A DNA stretch of 64,000 bases from Pseudomonas hormoni. GTDB lineage: Bacteria; Pseudomonadota; Gammaproteobacteria; Pseudomonadales; Pseudomonadaceae. The position numbers were made by a program, and so were the translations under genes. Location: positions 6,265,001 to 6,329,000 of the forward strand of contig NZ_CP075566.1 in NCBI RefSeq assembly GCF_018502625.1, written 5' to 3'. Positions 11,214 to 20,267 of this stretch are shown here, one piece after another; position 1 is the stretch's first letter, and each line of letters begins with the position of its first letter. Under the pieces are notes generated by a model, which was not told where the DNA came from, searched no databases, and saw only the letters and a list, made by a program, of their open reading frames with translations.

Positions 11214-11656
11214 ACAAGTTGCGCGATCGTTATAGGGTGGACCTCGTGGGGCTGCAAGCTTCTTGCGAGGCCAACTACGCGCGCCTGATGCGACTGCTGC
11301 CGGACATGCGCAACGAACCGGCGGCGCGGCGCATTGCCGTGACCCACGGCGACCAGATGCTCGGCGTGCTGGCCCTCGAAGTGCTGCAGGTCTGTCCGTA
11401 CACCACCACCCTGCAAGTGCGTCAGGAACACAGCCTGCCGTGGCTGCCGGTGCCGCAACTGGAAGTTCAGGTCTATCACGACGCCTGCATGGCCGAAGTG
11501 GTCAGCGCCGAACATGCGCGACGCTTTCGCGGCATCTATCCTTACCCGAACGCCGCGATGCATCAGCCGGACGAAAAGGCCCAGCTGAACATGTTTCTGG
11601 GGGAGTGGCTCAGTCATTGCCTGGCCTTGGGGCATGAGTACGAAGTCGTTCGTTAA
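11204..11656 (+). CDS. yqiB: DUF1249 family protein (YqiB-like)
   Basis: A 150-residue soluble protein of the DUF1249/YqiB family. Its function is not established. Visible family features are NYARLMRLLPDMR near residue 23, HDACMAEVVSAEHARRF near residue 91, and IYPYPNAAMHQPDEKAQLN near residue 111. The ORF overlaps nudF by 10 bases, and the order nudF-yqiB-cpdA is conserved with enterobacteria. This points to co-translation, but no biochemical role follows from the context. Confidence 0.9.
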   Translation: MVVNKLRDRYRVDLVGLQASCEANYARLMRLLPDMRNEPAARRIAVTHGDQMLGVLALEVLQVCPYTTTLQVRQEHSLPWLPVPQLEVQVYHDACMAEVVSAEHARRFRGIYPYPNAAMHQPDEKAQLNMFLGEWLSHCLALGHEYEVVR

Positions 11657-11760
11657 CGTTGTTGTGAACTGCGTCAGGTTCGCGCGTTTCCTCTTTTGAT
11701 CATCCCCCAGCATAATTGCGGCACTCATCCAATCCCGTGATTCAGCCCTGGGAGAACGCC

Positions 11761-12576
11761 TTGCCGAGCGTATCCACATTGACCACCGCCGATTCGGCGT
11801 TGCTGGTGCAACTGTCCGACAGCCATCTGTTTGCCGAGGCCGACGGTACGTTGCTGGGCATGAATACGCGCGACAGCCTGCAAAAGGTCATCGAACTGGT
11901 CAGGCTGCAACAGCCGCAGATCGACCTGATCATCGCCAGTGGCGATCTTTCCCAGGACGGGACGCTGGAGTCGTACCAGCAGTTTCGCGACCTGACCCGC
12001 CAGCTCGATGCGCCGGCACGCTGGATTCCCGGTAATCACGATGAACCACGGATCATGGCCGAGGCCGCGGTGCAGAGCGCGCTGCTGGAGCCGGTGGTGG
12101 ACGTCGGTAATTGGCGCGTCACATTGCTCGACTCGGCCGTGCCGGGATCGGTGCCGGGGTTTTTGCTGGATGAGCAGTTGCAGCTGCTGGCTCGCTCGTT
12201 GAGCGAGGCGCCGGAGCGGCATCATCTGGTGTGTTTCCACCATCATCCGGTGTCGATCGGGTGTGCGTGGATGGAGCCGATCGGGTTGCGCAATCCTGAG
12301 GCGTTGTTTGCCGTGCTGGATCGGTTTCCGCAGGTGCGCGCGGTCCTGTGGGGACATGTGCATCAGGAAATCTACCAGTTGCGTAACGGCGTGCGTCTGA
12401 TTGCCTCGCCTTCAACCTGCATTCAGTTCGAGCCAGGCAGCGATGATTTCAAAGTGGGTGAACAGGCGCCGGGGTATCGCTGGTTGCGGCTGCTGCCGGA
12501 TGGTCAGCTCGAAACCGGCGTGGAACGCGTGACCGGCTTCGATTTCACGGTCGATTATGGCTCCAACGGCTACTGA
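11761..12576 (+). CDS. cpdA: 3',5'-cyclic-AMP phosphodiesterase CpdA
   Basis: A 271-residue class III cyclic nucleotide phosphodiesterase of the calcineurin-like metallophosphoesterase superfamily. The metal ligands are in order: DSHLF (Asp, His), GDLSQDG, GNHDEP, HHHPVSIG and GHVH. In Pseudomonas CpdA lowers cAMP and so tunes Vfr/CRP signalling. The start is taken as the TTG at 11761, five bases after a good GGAGA; an upstream in-frame start at 11716 lacks this spacing. It follows yqiB with a gap of about 100 bases. Confidence 0.93.
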   Translation: MPSVSTLTTADSALLVQLSDSHLFAEADGTLLGMNTRDSLQKVIELVRLQQPQIDLIIASGDLSQDGTLESYQQFRDLTRQLDAPARWIPGNHDEPRIMAEAAVQSALLEPVVDVGNWRVTLLDSAVPGSVPGFLLDEQLQLLARSLSEAPERHHLVCFHHHPVSIGCAWMEPIGLRNPEALFAVLDRFPQVRAVLWGHVHQEIYQLRNGVRLIASPSTCIQFEPGSDDFKVGEQAPGYRWLRLLPDGQLETGVERVTGFDFTVDYGSNGY

Positions 12577-12601
12577 ATAACTGAATATCTGCGGTGCTGC
12601 C

Positions 12602-12674
12602 ATCGCCAGCAGGCTGGCCCCACATTGAATCTGCGTCGTGCACAAATCCCTGTGGGAGCCAGCCTGCTGGCGAT
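12602..12674. repeat. REPIN, type B
   Basis: ATCGCCAGCAGGCTGGCCCC on the left and GGGAGCCAGCCTGCTGGCGAT on the right form an inverted pair between cpdA and yqiA. It matches the element at 8265; the left arm lacks one T of the CTGGCTCC core. Confidence 0.88.
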
Positions 12675-12770
12675 AACGTCCGCTCAGACGACATCAATTC
12701 CACGGATATCCCCGATTCCCCCGACACCCTGTAAACTCCGCCTTCTTTACCCGACGCACAGGGAGTTCAA

Positions 12771-13379
12771 ATGTCCGGTTCGATCCTTTATATCCACGGT
12801 TTCAACAGCGCGCCTTCGTCGAAAAAGGCCACGCAGTTGATCGAAGTGATGGAGCGTCTGGGCTTGAGCGATCACCTGCGCGTTCCAGCCTTGCATCACC
12901 ATCCGCGCGAGGCCATCGGTCAGCTGGAACAGGCGATTGCCGAGCTGGGGCGGCCACTGCTGGTCGGCAGCTCACTCGGCGGCTACTATGCGACTCACCT
13001 GGCCGAGCGCCATGGCTTGAAAGCCCTGTTGATCAACCCCGCCGTCAGTCCGCACCGGATGTTCGACGGGTATCTGGGGACGCAGAAAAACCTGTATACC
13101 GATGAAGCCTGGGAATTGACCCACGACCACGTGACGGCCCTGGCCGAGCTGGAAGTGCCGGCGCCCCGGGACCCGCAGCGGTATCAGGTGTGGTTGCAGA
13201 CCGGCGACGAAACGCTGGATTATCGCCTCGCCCAGCAGTATTACCGGGCCTGTGCCTTGCGCATCCAGGCCGGCGGCGACCATAGTTTCCAGGGTTTTGC
13301 CGGGCAATTGCCGGCAATGCTGAGTTTTGCCGGCATCGGCGCAGATTTGTATCAGGCGATTGATTTCACAGCACTGTGA
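12771..13379 (+). CDS. yqiA: YqiA-family esterase (alpha/beta hydrolase)
   Basis: A 202-residue alpha/beta hydrolase. The nucleophile elbow is GSSLGG with Ser68. The segment ILYIHGFNSAP at the N-terminus supplies the oxyanion region, TGDETLDY carries the likely acid, and GGDHSFQGF carries the catalytic His. E. coli YqiA hydrolyses short-chain acyl esters; the natural substrate is unknown. The gene is 55 bases upstream of parE, as in enterobacteria. ATG at 12771 is preceded by CAGGGAG. Confidence 0.92.
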   Translation: MSGSILYIHGFNSAPSSKKATQLIEVMERLGLSDHLRVPALHHHPREAIGQLEQAIAELGRPLLVGSSLGGYYATHLAERHGLKALLINPAVSPHRMFDGYLGTQKNLYTDEAWELTHDHVTALAELEVPAPRDPQRYQVWLQTGDETLDYRLAQQYYRACALRIQAGGDHSFQGFAGQLPAMLSFAGIGADLYQAIDFTAL

Positions 13380-13433
13380 GTCGTCGCCTCTATTTCACAG
13401 AACACTCTTTTTACAGGCGGACGACGAGACCCC

Positions 13434-15338
13434 ATGGCCACTCCCAGCGCTAGCTCTTATAACGCAGACGCCATCGAAGTCCTCTCGGGCCTCGACCCGG
13501 TGCGCAAACGCCCCGGCATGTACACCGACACCAGTCGGCCGAACCACCTTGCCCAGGAAGTCATCGACAACAGCGTCGACGAAGCCTTGGCCGGGCACGC
13601 GACGTCGGTGCAGGTCATCCTGCACGCCGACCACTCCCTGGAAGTCAGCGATGACGGCCGTGGCATGCCGGTGGACATTCACCCGGAAGAGGGTGTTTCC
13701 GGGGTCGAGCTGATCCTCACCAAGCTTCATGCGGGTGGCAAGTTTTCCAACAAGAACTACCAGTTCTCCGGCGGTCTGCACGGGGTGGGTATTTCCGTGG
13801 TCAACGCCTTGTCGACCGAAGTCCGGGTGCGCGTAAAGCGTGACGGCAACGAATACCAGATGACCTTCGCCGACGGTTACAAGAAAACCGAACTGGAAGT
13901 GGTCGGCACCGTCGGCAAGCGCAACACCGGCACCAGCGTATTCTTCGCACCGGACCCGAAATACTTCGATTCACCGAAATTCTCCATCAGCCGTCTCAAG
14001 CACGTGCTCAAGGCCAAGGCCGTTCTGTGTCCGGGGCTGCTGGTCAGTTTTGAAGACAAGGCCACCGGCGAGAAAGTCGAATGGCATTACGAAGACGGCC
14101 TGCGCTCCTACCTGGTCGACGCGGTCAGCGAATTCGAACGCCTGCCGGACGAGCCGTTCTGCGGCAGCCTGGCCGGTAACAAGGAAGCGGTCGACTGGGC
14201 GCTGCTGTGGTTGCCGGAAGGTGGCGACAGCGTGCAGGAAAGCTACGTCAACCTGATCCCGACGGCCCAGGGCGGTACTCACGTCAATGGCTTGCGCCAA
14301 GGCTTGCTCGACGCCATGCGCGAATTCTGTGAGTTCCGCAGCCTGCTGCCGCGCGGCGTGAAGCTGGCGCCGGAAGACGTCTGGGAACGCATCGCCTTCG
14401 TCCTGTCGATGAAAATGCAGGAACCGCAATTCTCCGGCCAGACCAAAGAACGCCTGTCGTCCCGTGAAGCAGCGGCGTTCGTGTCCGGTGTGGTCAAGGA
14501 TGCGTTCAGCCTGTGGCTCAACGCTCACCCGGAAACCGGCATGCTCCTGGCGGAACTGGCGATCAACAACGCCGGCCGTCGATTGAAAGCGAGCAAGAAG
14601 GTCGAGCGCAAGCGCATCACAGCGGGGCCGGCACTGCCGGGCAAGCTCGCCGATTGCGCCGGGCAGGACCCGATGCGTTCCGAGCTGTTCCTGGTGGAAG
14701 GCGACTCCGCCGGCGGTTCCGCCAAACAAGCGCGGGACAAAGAGTTTCAAGCCATCCTGCCGTTGCGCGGCAAGATCCTCAACACGTGGGAAGTCGATGG
14801 CAGCGAAGTGCTGGCCAGCCAGGAAGTGCACAACATTGCCGTGGCGATCGGTGTCGATCCGGGCGCGGCGGACATGAGCCAGCTGCGTTACGGCAAGATC
14901 TGCATCCTCGCCGACGCCGACTCCGACGGTCTGCACATCGCCACACTGCTGTGCGCGCTGTTCGTCCAGCATTTCCGCCCGTTGGTGGATGCCGGTCACG
15001 TCTACGTGGCCATGCCGCCGCTGTACCGTATCGACCTGGGCAAAGAGATTTACTACGCCCTCGACGAGGCTGAACGGGATGGCATCCTCGATCGTCTGGT
15101 GGCCGAGAAGAAACGCGGTAAACCGCAGGTCACCCGATTCAAGGGTCTGGGTGAAATGAACCCGCCGCAACTGCGCGAAACCACCATGGACCCGAACACC
15201 CGGCGTCTGGTGCAACTGACCCTGGACGATTTCGAAGCGACTTCGGAAATGATGGACATGTTGCTGGCGAAGAAGCGCGCCGGCGATCGTAAATCCTGGC
15301 TCGAATCCAAAGGCAACCTGGCCGAGGTTCTTGGCTGA
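13434..15338 (+). CDS. parE: DNA topoisomerase IV subunit B
   Basis: A 634-residue ATPase subunit of topoisomerase IV, which unlinks daughter chromosomes. It has the GHKL ATPase (EVIDNSVDEALAGHA with the catalytic Glu; GGLHGVGISVVNALS), the transducer domain, and the TOPRIM domain: EGDSAGGSAKQARD and the metal-binding DADSDG. The partner gene parC lies three genes downstream, separated by two small genes that overlap one another. The stop TGA shares its last base with the start of the next gene. Confidence 0.98.
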   Translation: MATPSASSYNADAIEVLSGLDPVRKRPGMYTDTSRPNHLAQEVIDNSVDEALAGHATSVQVILHADHSLEVSDDGRGMPVDIHPEEGVSGVELILTKLHAGGKFSNKNYQFSGGLHGVGISVVNALSTEVRVRVKRDGNEYQMTFADGYKKTELEVVGTVGKRNTGTSVFFAPDPKYFDSPKFSISRLKHVLKAKAVLCPGLLVSFEDKATGEKVEWHYEDGLRSYLVDAVSEFERLPDEPFCGSLAGNKEAVDWALLWLPEGGDSVQESYVNLIPTAQGGTHVNGLRQGLLDAMREFCEFRSLLPRGVKLAPEDVWERIAFVLSMKMQEPQFSGQTKERLSSREAAAFVSGVVKDAFSLWLNAHPETGMLLAELAINNAGRRLKASKKVERKRITAGPALPGKLADCAGQDPMRSELFLVEGDSAGGSAKQARDKEFQAILPLRGKILNTWEVDGSEVLASQEVHNIAVAIGVDPGAADMSQLRYGKICILADADSDGLHIATLLCALFVQHFRPLVDAGHVYVAMPPLYRIDLGKEIYYALDEAERDGILDRLVAEKKRGKPQVTRFKGLGEMNPPQLRETTMDPNTRRLVQLTLDDFEATSEMMDMLLAKKRAGDRKSWLESKGNLAEVLG

Positions 15339-16327
15339 TGCGGGTTGGCTTTGCCCTGGCGTGTGCGTTACTTCTGACCTCTGTTTCGGCGTTTGCCGAA
15401 CCGGCACCGGAGTTGCGCCTGTTGTCCGAGCACCCTGTCGAGGGCATGCGCGGTGGCAACCTGTCGGGGCTGGCCCAGTGCGGCAAGGATTTGTGGACCA
15501 TTTCCGATCGCGACGACGATCAGATCTACCGACTCGAGACCGGCGACACGGTCTGGCAGGCTGAAGCCGTGCGCATCGGTGTGCCGCCAGTGCCGGACAG
15601 CGGTTTGCCCTGGGGCCTGCGTTCGCGGACCTGGGCGGCGTCTTTCGTGCGGGGCGGGGATCTGGATTTCGAAGGCATCACCTGCGACAGCGCCGGTAAT
15701 CGCTACATCGTCAGCGAGTCCCACGCAGCGGTGCTGCAAGTGCCGCTCGTTGGGCCGACGTCCTGGCTGAAGATCTCGCCGATGCTGGTTCGCGAAGCTC
15801 GGGCCAGTGGCATGTTGTTGCACTTCAACGCATTGTTCGAAGGCCTGGCGATCAATCCGGCCGGCGATCAGTTGTGGTTGGCCGCCGAACGTGAACGCCG
15901 TGGTCTGCTGTTGATCAAGCGCCAGCAAACGGTCTGGGATTGCGATGGCGGCTGTGTGCTGCTGAGCGAAGCCGGGATGGAAATGCAGCCTGCGAAATTT
16001 CCCAAGGCCAGAGCGGTGTCGCGGGATTTTGCCGATCTGTCATTGTTCAACGGCAAGCTGTTTACCCTTGAGCGCAATGCGTTCGAGATTTGCCGCCGTG
16101 ACGCGGTGACGGCCAAGGTCGAGCGTTGCTGGTCGTTTGCCGACGAGGCGTTGCAGCAGAACCGCCGTTATCCACAGGGTTATGGCCTGACGGAAGCGCT
16201 GATCATCGACGCTGATGGCGCCTGGGTCGGCATCGACAACAACGACGGTGCCCGTTCCGATGGCGAGTACCGCCCGATCGTCTGGCGCTTCGCCGCGCCT
16301 GAAGGTGGCTGGAGCGCCAAGCCATGA
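15338..16327 (+). CDS. Secreted esterase-like phytase-family protein
   Basis: A 329-residue exported protein with signal peptide MRVGFALACALLLTSVSAFA. It belongs to the 'esterase-like activity of phytase' group, a beta-propeller-like fold. Visible pieces are LSGLAQCGKDLWTISDRDDD near residue 41 and the segment LDFEGITCDSAGNRYIVSES near residue 108, and a C-terminal GYGLTEALIIDADGAWVGID. The substrate is unknown. It begins on the last base of the parE stop and overlaps the following protease gene by four bases. The parE-X-Y-parC arrangement is, from memory, also that of P. aeruginosa. Confidence 0.82.
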   Translation: MRVGFALACALLLTSVSAFAEPAPELRLLSEHPVEGMRGGNLSGLAQCGKDLWTISDRDDDQIYRLETGDTVWQAEAVRIGVPPVPDSGLPWGLRSRTWAASFVRGGDLDFEGITCDSAGNRYIVSESHAAVLQVPLVGPTSWLKISPMLVREARASGMLLHFNALFEGLAINPAGDQLWLAAERERRGLLLIKRQQTVWDCDGGCVLLSEAGMEMQPAKFPKARAVSRDFADLSLFNGKLFTLERNAFEICRRDAVTAKVERCWSFADEALQQNRRYPQGYGLTEALIIDADGAWVGIDNNDGARSDGEYRPIVWRFAAPEGGWSAKP

Positions 16328-16848
16328 CCCCGCAAACGCCAGGCAAACGCGCCGGTCGCGTGTTTATGGTGTTGGCCTGGTGCGCGGCGCTGTTTCTGGC
16401 GACGCGGTTTTTCGGCCAGTGGGAGGAGCGTCAGCAAAATCCCAATGTCGTCGTCAGCTCGGAACAGGGCGAAGGTTTTATCGAAGTGAAACTGGCCAGC
16501 AACACCCAGGGGCACTTCGTCGCCAGCGGCCAGATCAACGGCCAGCCGGTGGATTTCATGCTGGATACCGGGGCAACCGATGTGGCGATCCCGGCGGAAA
16601 TGGCCGAACGGCTGAAACTTGAACAAGGCTTCGGGGTGACCCTGAGCACCGCCAACGGTCGCACCGAGGGTTATCGAACCCGTGTCGACCGGCTGCAACT
16701 GGGCGACATTGTGCTGCGTGATGTGCGCGCCATCGTCGTACCCGGCCTGGATGGCAAGCAAGTGCTGCTCGGTATGAGCGCGCTGAACAAACTTGAATTT
16801 ACCCAGCGCGGTGGCACCATGCTGCTGCGCCAGACAACGAACCGATGA
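16324..16848 (+). CDS. Membrane-anchored retropepsin-like aspartic protease
   Basis: A 174-residue protein with one N-terminal membrane helix ([18 protein letters not shown]) and a single aspartic protease half-domain. The catalytic motif is [10 protein letters not shown] near residue 79. A later segment, [16 protein letters not shown], matches the TIGR02281/gag-asp clan. Such proteins act as homodimers, each supplying one Asp. Its position in the periplasm or on the membrane is inferred from the anchor. The start overlaps the previous stop (ATGA), and parC follows after eight bases. Confidence 0.88.
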   Translation: MTPQTPGKRAGRVFMVLAWCAALFLATRFFGQWEERQQNPNVVVSSEQGEGFIEVKLASNTQGHFVASGQINGQPVDFMLDTGATDVAIPAEMAERLKLEQGFGVTLSTANGRTEGYRTRVDRLQLGDIVLRDVRAIVVPGLDGKQVLLGMSALNKLEFTQRGGTMLLRQTTNR

Positions 16849-16855
16849 GGCCCGC

Positions 16856-19123
16856 ATGAGCGACTCCCTTGATCTCAGCCTGGACGGTGTAGAACGCCGG
16901 TCACTGGCTGACTTCACCGAAAATGCCTACCTCAACTACTCCATGTACGTGATCATGGACCGTGCCTTGCCGCATATCGGCGACGGCCTGAAACCGGTAC
17001 AGCGTCGCATCATTTATGCGATGAGCGAGTTGGGGCTGGACGCCGATTCCAAGCACAAGAAATCGGCGCGTACCGTCGGTGACGTGCTCGGCAAGTTCCA
17101 CCCGCACGGCGATTCGGCCTGCTACGAAGCCATGGTCCTGATGGCCCAGCCGTTCAGCTACCGCTACACGCTGGTCGACGGTCAGGGTAACTGGGGTGCG
17201 CCGGATGATCCCAAGTCCTTCGCCGCCATGCGTTACACCGAAGCGCGGCTGTCGCGTTATTCCGAAGTGCTGCTCAGCGAACTGGGCCAGGGCACGGCGG
17301 ACTGGGGCCCGAACTTCGACGGCACCCTCGACGAACCGCTGGTGTTGCCTGCACGGTTGCCGAACATTCTGCTCAACGGCACCACCGGCATCGCCGTGGG
17401 CATGGCCACTGACGTACCGCCGCACAACCTGCGGGAAGTCGCGACCGCCTGCGTACGTTTGCTCGATGAGCCAAAAGCCACGGTCGAACAGCTCTGCGAA
17501 CACATTCAGGGCCCGGATTACCCGACCGAAGCGGAAATCATCACCCCGCGTGCCGATCTGCTGAAAATGTACGAAACCGGCAAGGGCTCGGTGCGCATGC
17601 GCGCCGTGTACCACATCGAAGACGGCGACATCATCGTCACCGCGCTGCCGCATCAGGTGTCTGGCGCCAAGGTGCTGGAGCAGATCGCGGCCATGATGCA
17701 GGCCAAACCGTCCAAGGCCCCGCAGATTGCGGACCTGCGCGACGAATCCGACCACGAAAACCCGTGCCGGATCGTGATCATTCCGGGCGCACGCAAGAAT
17801 TTTGACCACGACGCGCTCATGCAGCACCTGTTCGCCAGCACCGAGCTGGAGTCGAGCTACCGGGTCAACATCAACATCATCGGTCTGGACGGCAAGCCGC
17901 AGCTGAAAAACCTGCGGGCGTTGCTGGTGGAATGGCTGGAGTTCCGCGTTCAAACCGTGCGTCGTCGCCTGCAATTCCGCCTCGACAAGGTTGAGCGTCG
18001 TCTGCACCTGTTGGACGGTTTGTTGATTGCCTACCTCAACCTGGATGAAGTGATCCACATCATCCGCACCGAGGAGCACCCGAAAGCCGCGCTGATCGCG
18101 CGTTTCGCCCTGAGCGAAATCCAGGCCGAGTACATTCTCGACACCCGTTTGCGTCAGTTGGCGCGACTGGAAGAAATGAAGCTGCGTTCCGAGCAGGATG
18201 AACTGCTCAAGGAGCAAGCCAAGCTGCAAGCCCTGCTGGGCAGCGAAGCCAAGTTGAAAAAACTGGTGCGCACCGAGCTGATCAAGGATGCCGAAACCTA
18301 TGGCGACGACCGCCGCTCGCCAATCGTCGAGCGCACCGAAGCCAAAGCCCTGACCGAACACGATCTGCTGCCAAACGAAAAAGTGACGGTCGTACTGTCG
18401 GAGAAAGGCTGGGTGCGCTCGGCCAAGGGCCACGAAATCGACGCCACCGGCCTCTCTTACAAGGCCGGGGACGGATTCAAGGCCTTGGCGCCGGGTCGTT
18501 CCAACCAGTTTGCGGTGTTTATCGACTCCACCGGTCGCAGCTATTCGGTGGCCTCGCACACATTGCCATCGGCCCGTGGCCAGGGCGAACCGTTGACCGG
18601 TCGTCTGACACCGCCGCCTGGCGCGACGTTTGAGTGCGTGCTGATGCCGGAAGACGATTCGCTGTACGTGATCGCCTCCGACGCCGGTTATGGGTTCGTG
18701 GTCAAGGGCGAAGACTTCCAGGCCAAGAACAAGGCCGGTAAAGCGCTGCTGAGTTTGCCGAACAACTCGAAGGTCATTCTGCCGCGCCCGGTGGCTGATC
18801 GTGAGAACAACTGGCTGGCCTCGGTGACCACCGAAGGTCGCCTGCTTATCTTCAAAATCAGCGATCTGCCACAATTAGGTAAGGGCAAAGGCAACAAGAT
18901 CATCGGGATTTCCGGTGAGCGTGTGGCCAGTCGCGAAGAATATGTCACGGACATCGCTGTGCTGCCGGAAGGCGCCACCCTGGTGTTGCAGGCCGGAAAA
19001 CGTACCTTGTCACTGAAAGCGGACGACCTCGAACACTACAAAGGTGAGCGTGGACGTCGTGGTAACAAACTTCCACGAGGCTTCCAGAGGGTAGATGCGC
19101 TGCTCGTCGAAAACCTCAATTAA
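16856..19123 (+). CDS. parC: DNA topoisomerase IV subunit A
   Basis: A 755-residue DNA-cleaving subunit of topoisomerase IV. The catalytic tyrosine is Tyr127 in [11 protein letters not shown]. The quinolone-resistance region reads [13 protein letters not shown], with Ser87 and Glu91 in their wild-type form. The C-terminal half carries the beta-pinwheel domain blades that wrap DNA. The ATG at 16856 is chosen over in-frame codons upstream because it gives the normal N-terminus ([20 protein letters not shown]) and lies just after the preceding stop. Confidence 0.98.
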   Translation: MSDSLDLSLDGVERRSLADFTENAYLNYSMYVIMDRALPHIGDGLKPVQRRIIYAMSELGLDADSKHKKSARTVGDVLGKFHPHGDSACYEAMVLMAQPFSYRYTLVDGQGNWGAPDDPKSFAAMRYTEARLSRYSEVLLSELGQGTADWGPNFDGTLDEPLVLPARLPNILLNGTTGIAVGMATDVPPHNLREVATACVRLLDEPKATVEQLCEHIQGPDYPTEAEIITPRADLLKMYETGKGSVRMRAVYHIEDGDIIVTALPHQVSGAKVLEQIAAMMQAKPSKAPQIADLRDESDHENPCRIVIIPGARKNFDHDALMQHLFASTELESSYRVNINIIGLDGKPQLKNLRALLVEWLEFRVQTVRRRLQFRLDKVERRLHLLDGLLIAYLNLDEVIHIIRTEEHPKAALIARFALSEIQAEYILDTRLRQLARLEEMKLRSEQDELLKEQAKLQALLGSEAKLKKLVRTELIKDAETYGDDRRSPIVERTEAKALTEHDLLPNEKVTVVLSEKGWVRSAKGHEIDATGLSYKAGDGFKALAPGRSNQFAVFIDSTGRSYSVASHTLPSARGQGEPLTGRLTPPPGATFECVLMPEDDSLYVIASDAGYGFVVKGEDFQAKNKAGKALLSLPNNSKVILPRPVADRENNWLASVTTEGRLLIFKISDLPQLGKGKGNKIIGISGERVASREEYVTDIAVLPEGATLVLQAGKRTLSLKADDLEHYKGERGRRGNKLPRGFQRVDALLVENLN

Positions 19124-19132
19124 GCGTCCTAG

Positions 19133-19172
19133 AGCGCTCGATCTGCGATTTAACGCGTAGATCGACGCTTTG
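19133..19172 (+). terminator. Hairpin after parC, possible terminator
   Basis: TCGATCT at 19138-19144 pairs with AGATCGA at 19159-19165, with an outer AGCG/CGCT extension. It is followed only by a short T run, so it may be a weak terminator. Confidence 0.4.
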
Positions 19173-19300
19173 CCGCTGGAGTCGGAACGCATATTCACGG
19201 ATGATATGGCCTTTCCAAGCGCCGGCGTGGCCGAGCGTTCTTCATATTTATTGAGTATTTTCACTGTGGTGAGCCTTGTGGCAACCACCTGGATGGGACG

Positions 19301-20014
19301 ATGACTGCTCTGCGCCTTCCTTTTATTTTGATGCTCGCCGGCGTTCTTGGCCTGGCGGGTTGCAGCACTCACCAACCGGTGTCGCTGTATCAGCTGGACA
19401 GCGGAAATCCGGCTCAGCCTGCGCAAAGCGCGGGCATGGCGGTATTGCTCGGCCCGGTAACGGTTGCCGACTACCTGCAACGTGAAACATTGCTGCAGCG
19501 TCAGCCGGATGGCAGCCTGCAGGCTTCGACCGATGGTCGTTGGGCTGGCAGCCTTTCTTCCGACATTGATCAGCTGTTGCTGCGTCAGGTAGCGGGTCAT
19601 CTGGACAGTCAGCGCGTAGTACTGGCGCCGGCAACTGTGGGCTTCACGCCGGATGTTCAGGTGCTGCTGACCATCACGCGCCTGGATTCGGGTGAATCGC
19701 AACCGGCGATCCTTGATGCGCAATGGCGTTTGATCGACCGTCGCGGTCAGGTTCGCGATAACCGCATCATTCACTTGCAGGAGCAACACGCCGGCGGCAC
19801 TGCCGCGCAGGTTCAGGCTCAGGGTGTGTTGTTGCAGAAACTCGCCGAACAGCTGTCGACCGCGCTCAAGCCATTGGCTAACCAGCCACCGATTGCGGAA
19901 GCGCCAAAAAAACCGGCTGCCAAGCCTGCGGCACCGGCGGCGGAACAGGAAAAGCAGCCGAAGATCCCGATGGCTTCACCGATCCGCACCGATATGGAAG
20001 TATTCAGGTTCTAA
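19301..20014 (+). CDS. PqiC/YmbA-family lipoprotein
   Basis: A 237-residue lipoprotein. The lipobox is LAGC with Cys21 acylated. The mature domain, with YQLDSG near residue 30 and a long beta-rich body, matches the ABC-type transport auxiliary/PqiC (YmbA, DUF330) family. The last 50 residues are rich in Pro, Ala and Lys, followed by IRTDMEVFRF. In enterobacteria PqiC works with PqiAB, an MCE-type lipid transport system spanning the periplasm. No pqiA or pqiB is adjacent, so this is an orphan copy. It is followed by a rho-independent terminator at 20036. Confidence 0.8.
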   Translation: MTALRLPFILMLAGVLGLAGCSTHQPVSLYQLDSGNPAQPAQSAGMAVLLGPVTVADYLQRETLLQRQPDGSLQASTDGRWAGSLSSDIDQLLLRQVAGHLDSQRVVLAPATVGFTPDVQVLLTITRLDSGESQPAILDAQWRLIDRRGQVRDNRIIHLQEQHAGGTAAQVQAQGVLLQKLAEQLSTALKPLANQPPIAEAPKKPAAKPAAPAAEQEKQPKIPMASPIRTDMEVFRF

Positions 20015-20035
20015 GCCTGGATTGATTTCAAGCAG

Positions 20036-20065
20036 AGCCCGCAGAGATGCGGGCTTTGTTGTTTC
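20036..20065 (+). terminator. Rho-independent terminator after pqiC-like gene
   Basis: AGCCCGCAGAGATGCGGGCT hairpin followed by TTGTTGTTT. Confidence 0.75.
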
Positions 20066-20100
20066 TGCGGGGTGAGATCTTCAGTGCTTCTGATGGCCTC

Positions 20101-20192
20101 TTCGCTGGCAAGCCATGCTCCTACAGGTGTTGTGTCGTTCACGTGATGTGCGTACGCCCACGGAACCTGTAGGAGCATGGCTTGCCAGCGAA
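20101..20192. repeat. REPIN, type C (TTCGCTGGCAAGCCATGCTC family)
   Basis: TTCGCTGGCAAGCCATGCTC followed by CTACAGG on the left, and CCTGTAGGAGCATGGCTTGC followed by CAGCGAA on the right, form a long perfect inverted repeat between two convergent genes. Confidence 0.9.
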
Positions 20193-20210
20193 GGCGGCAT
20201 GAAAGGCAAC

Positions 20211-20246
20211 AAAAAAGCCCGCAGACGATCACTCGTCTGCGAGCTT
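20211..20246 (-). terminator. Rho-independent terminator of the AhpA/YtjB gene
   Basis: On the minus strand GCAGACGA and TCGTCTGC (20221-20240) form the stem core, extended by GCTC/GGGC. They are followed by a run of six Ts (AAAAAA at 20211-20216 on the plus strand). Confidence 0.8.
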
Positions 20247-20267
20247 CTTCACATCAGGGCTTAACGC

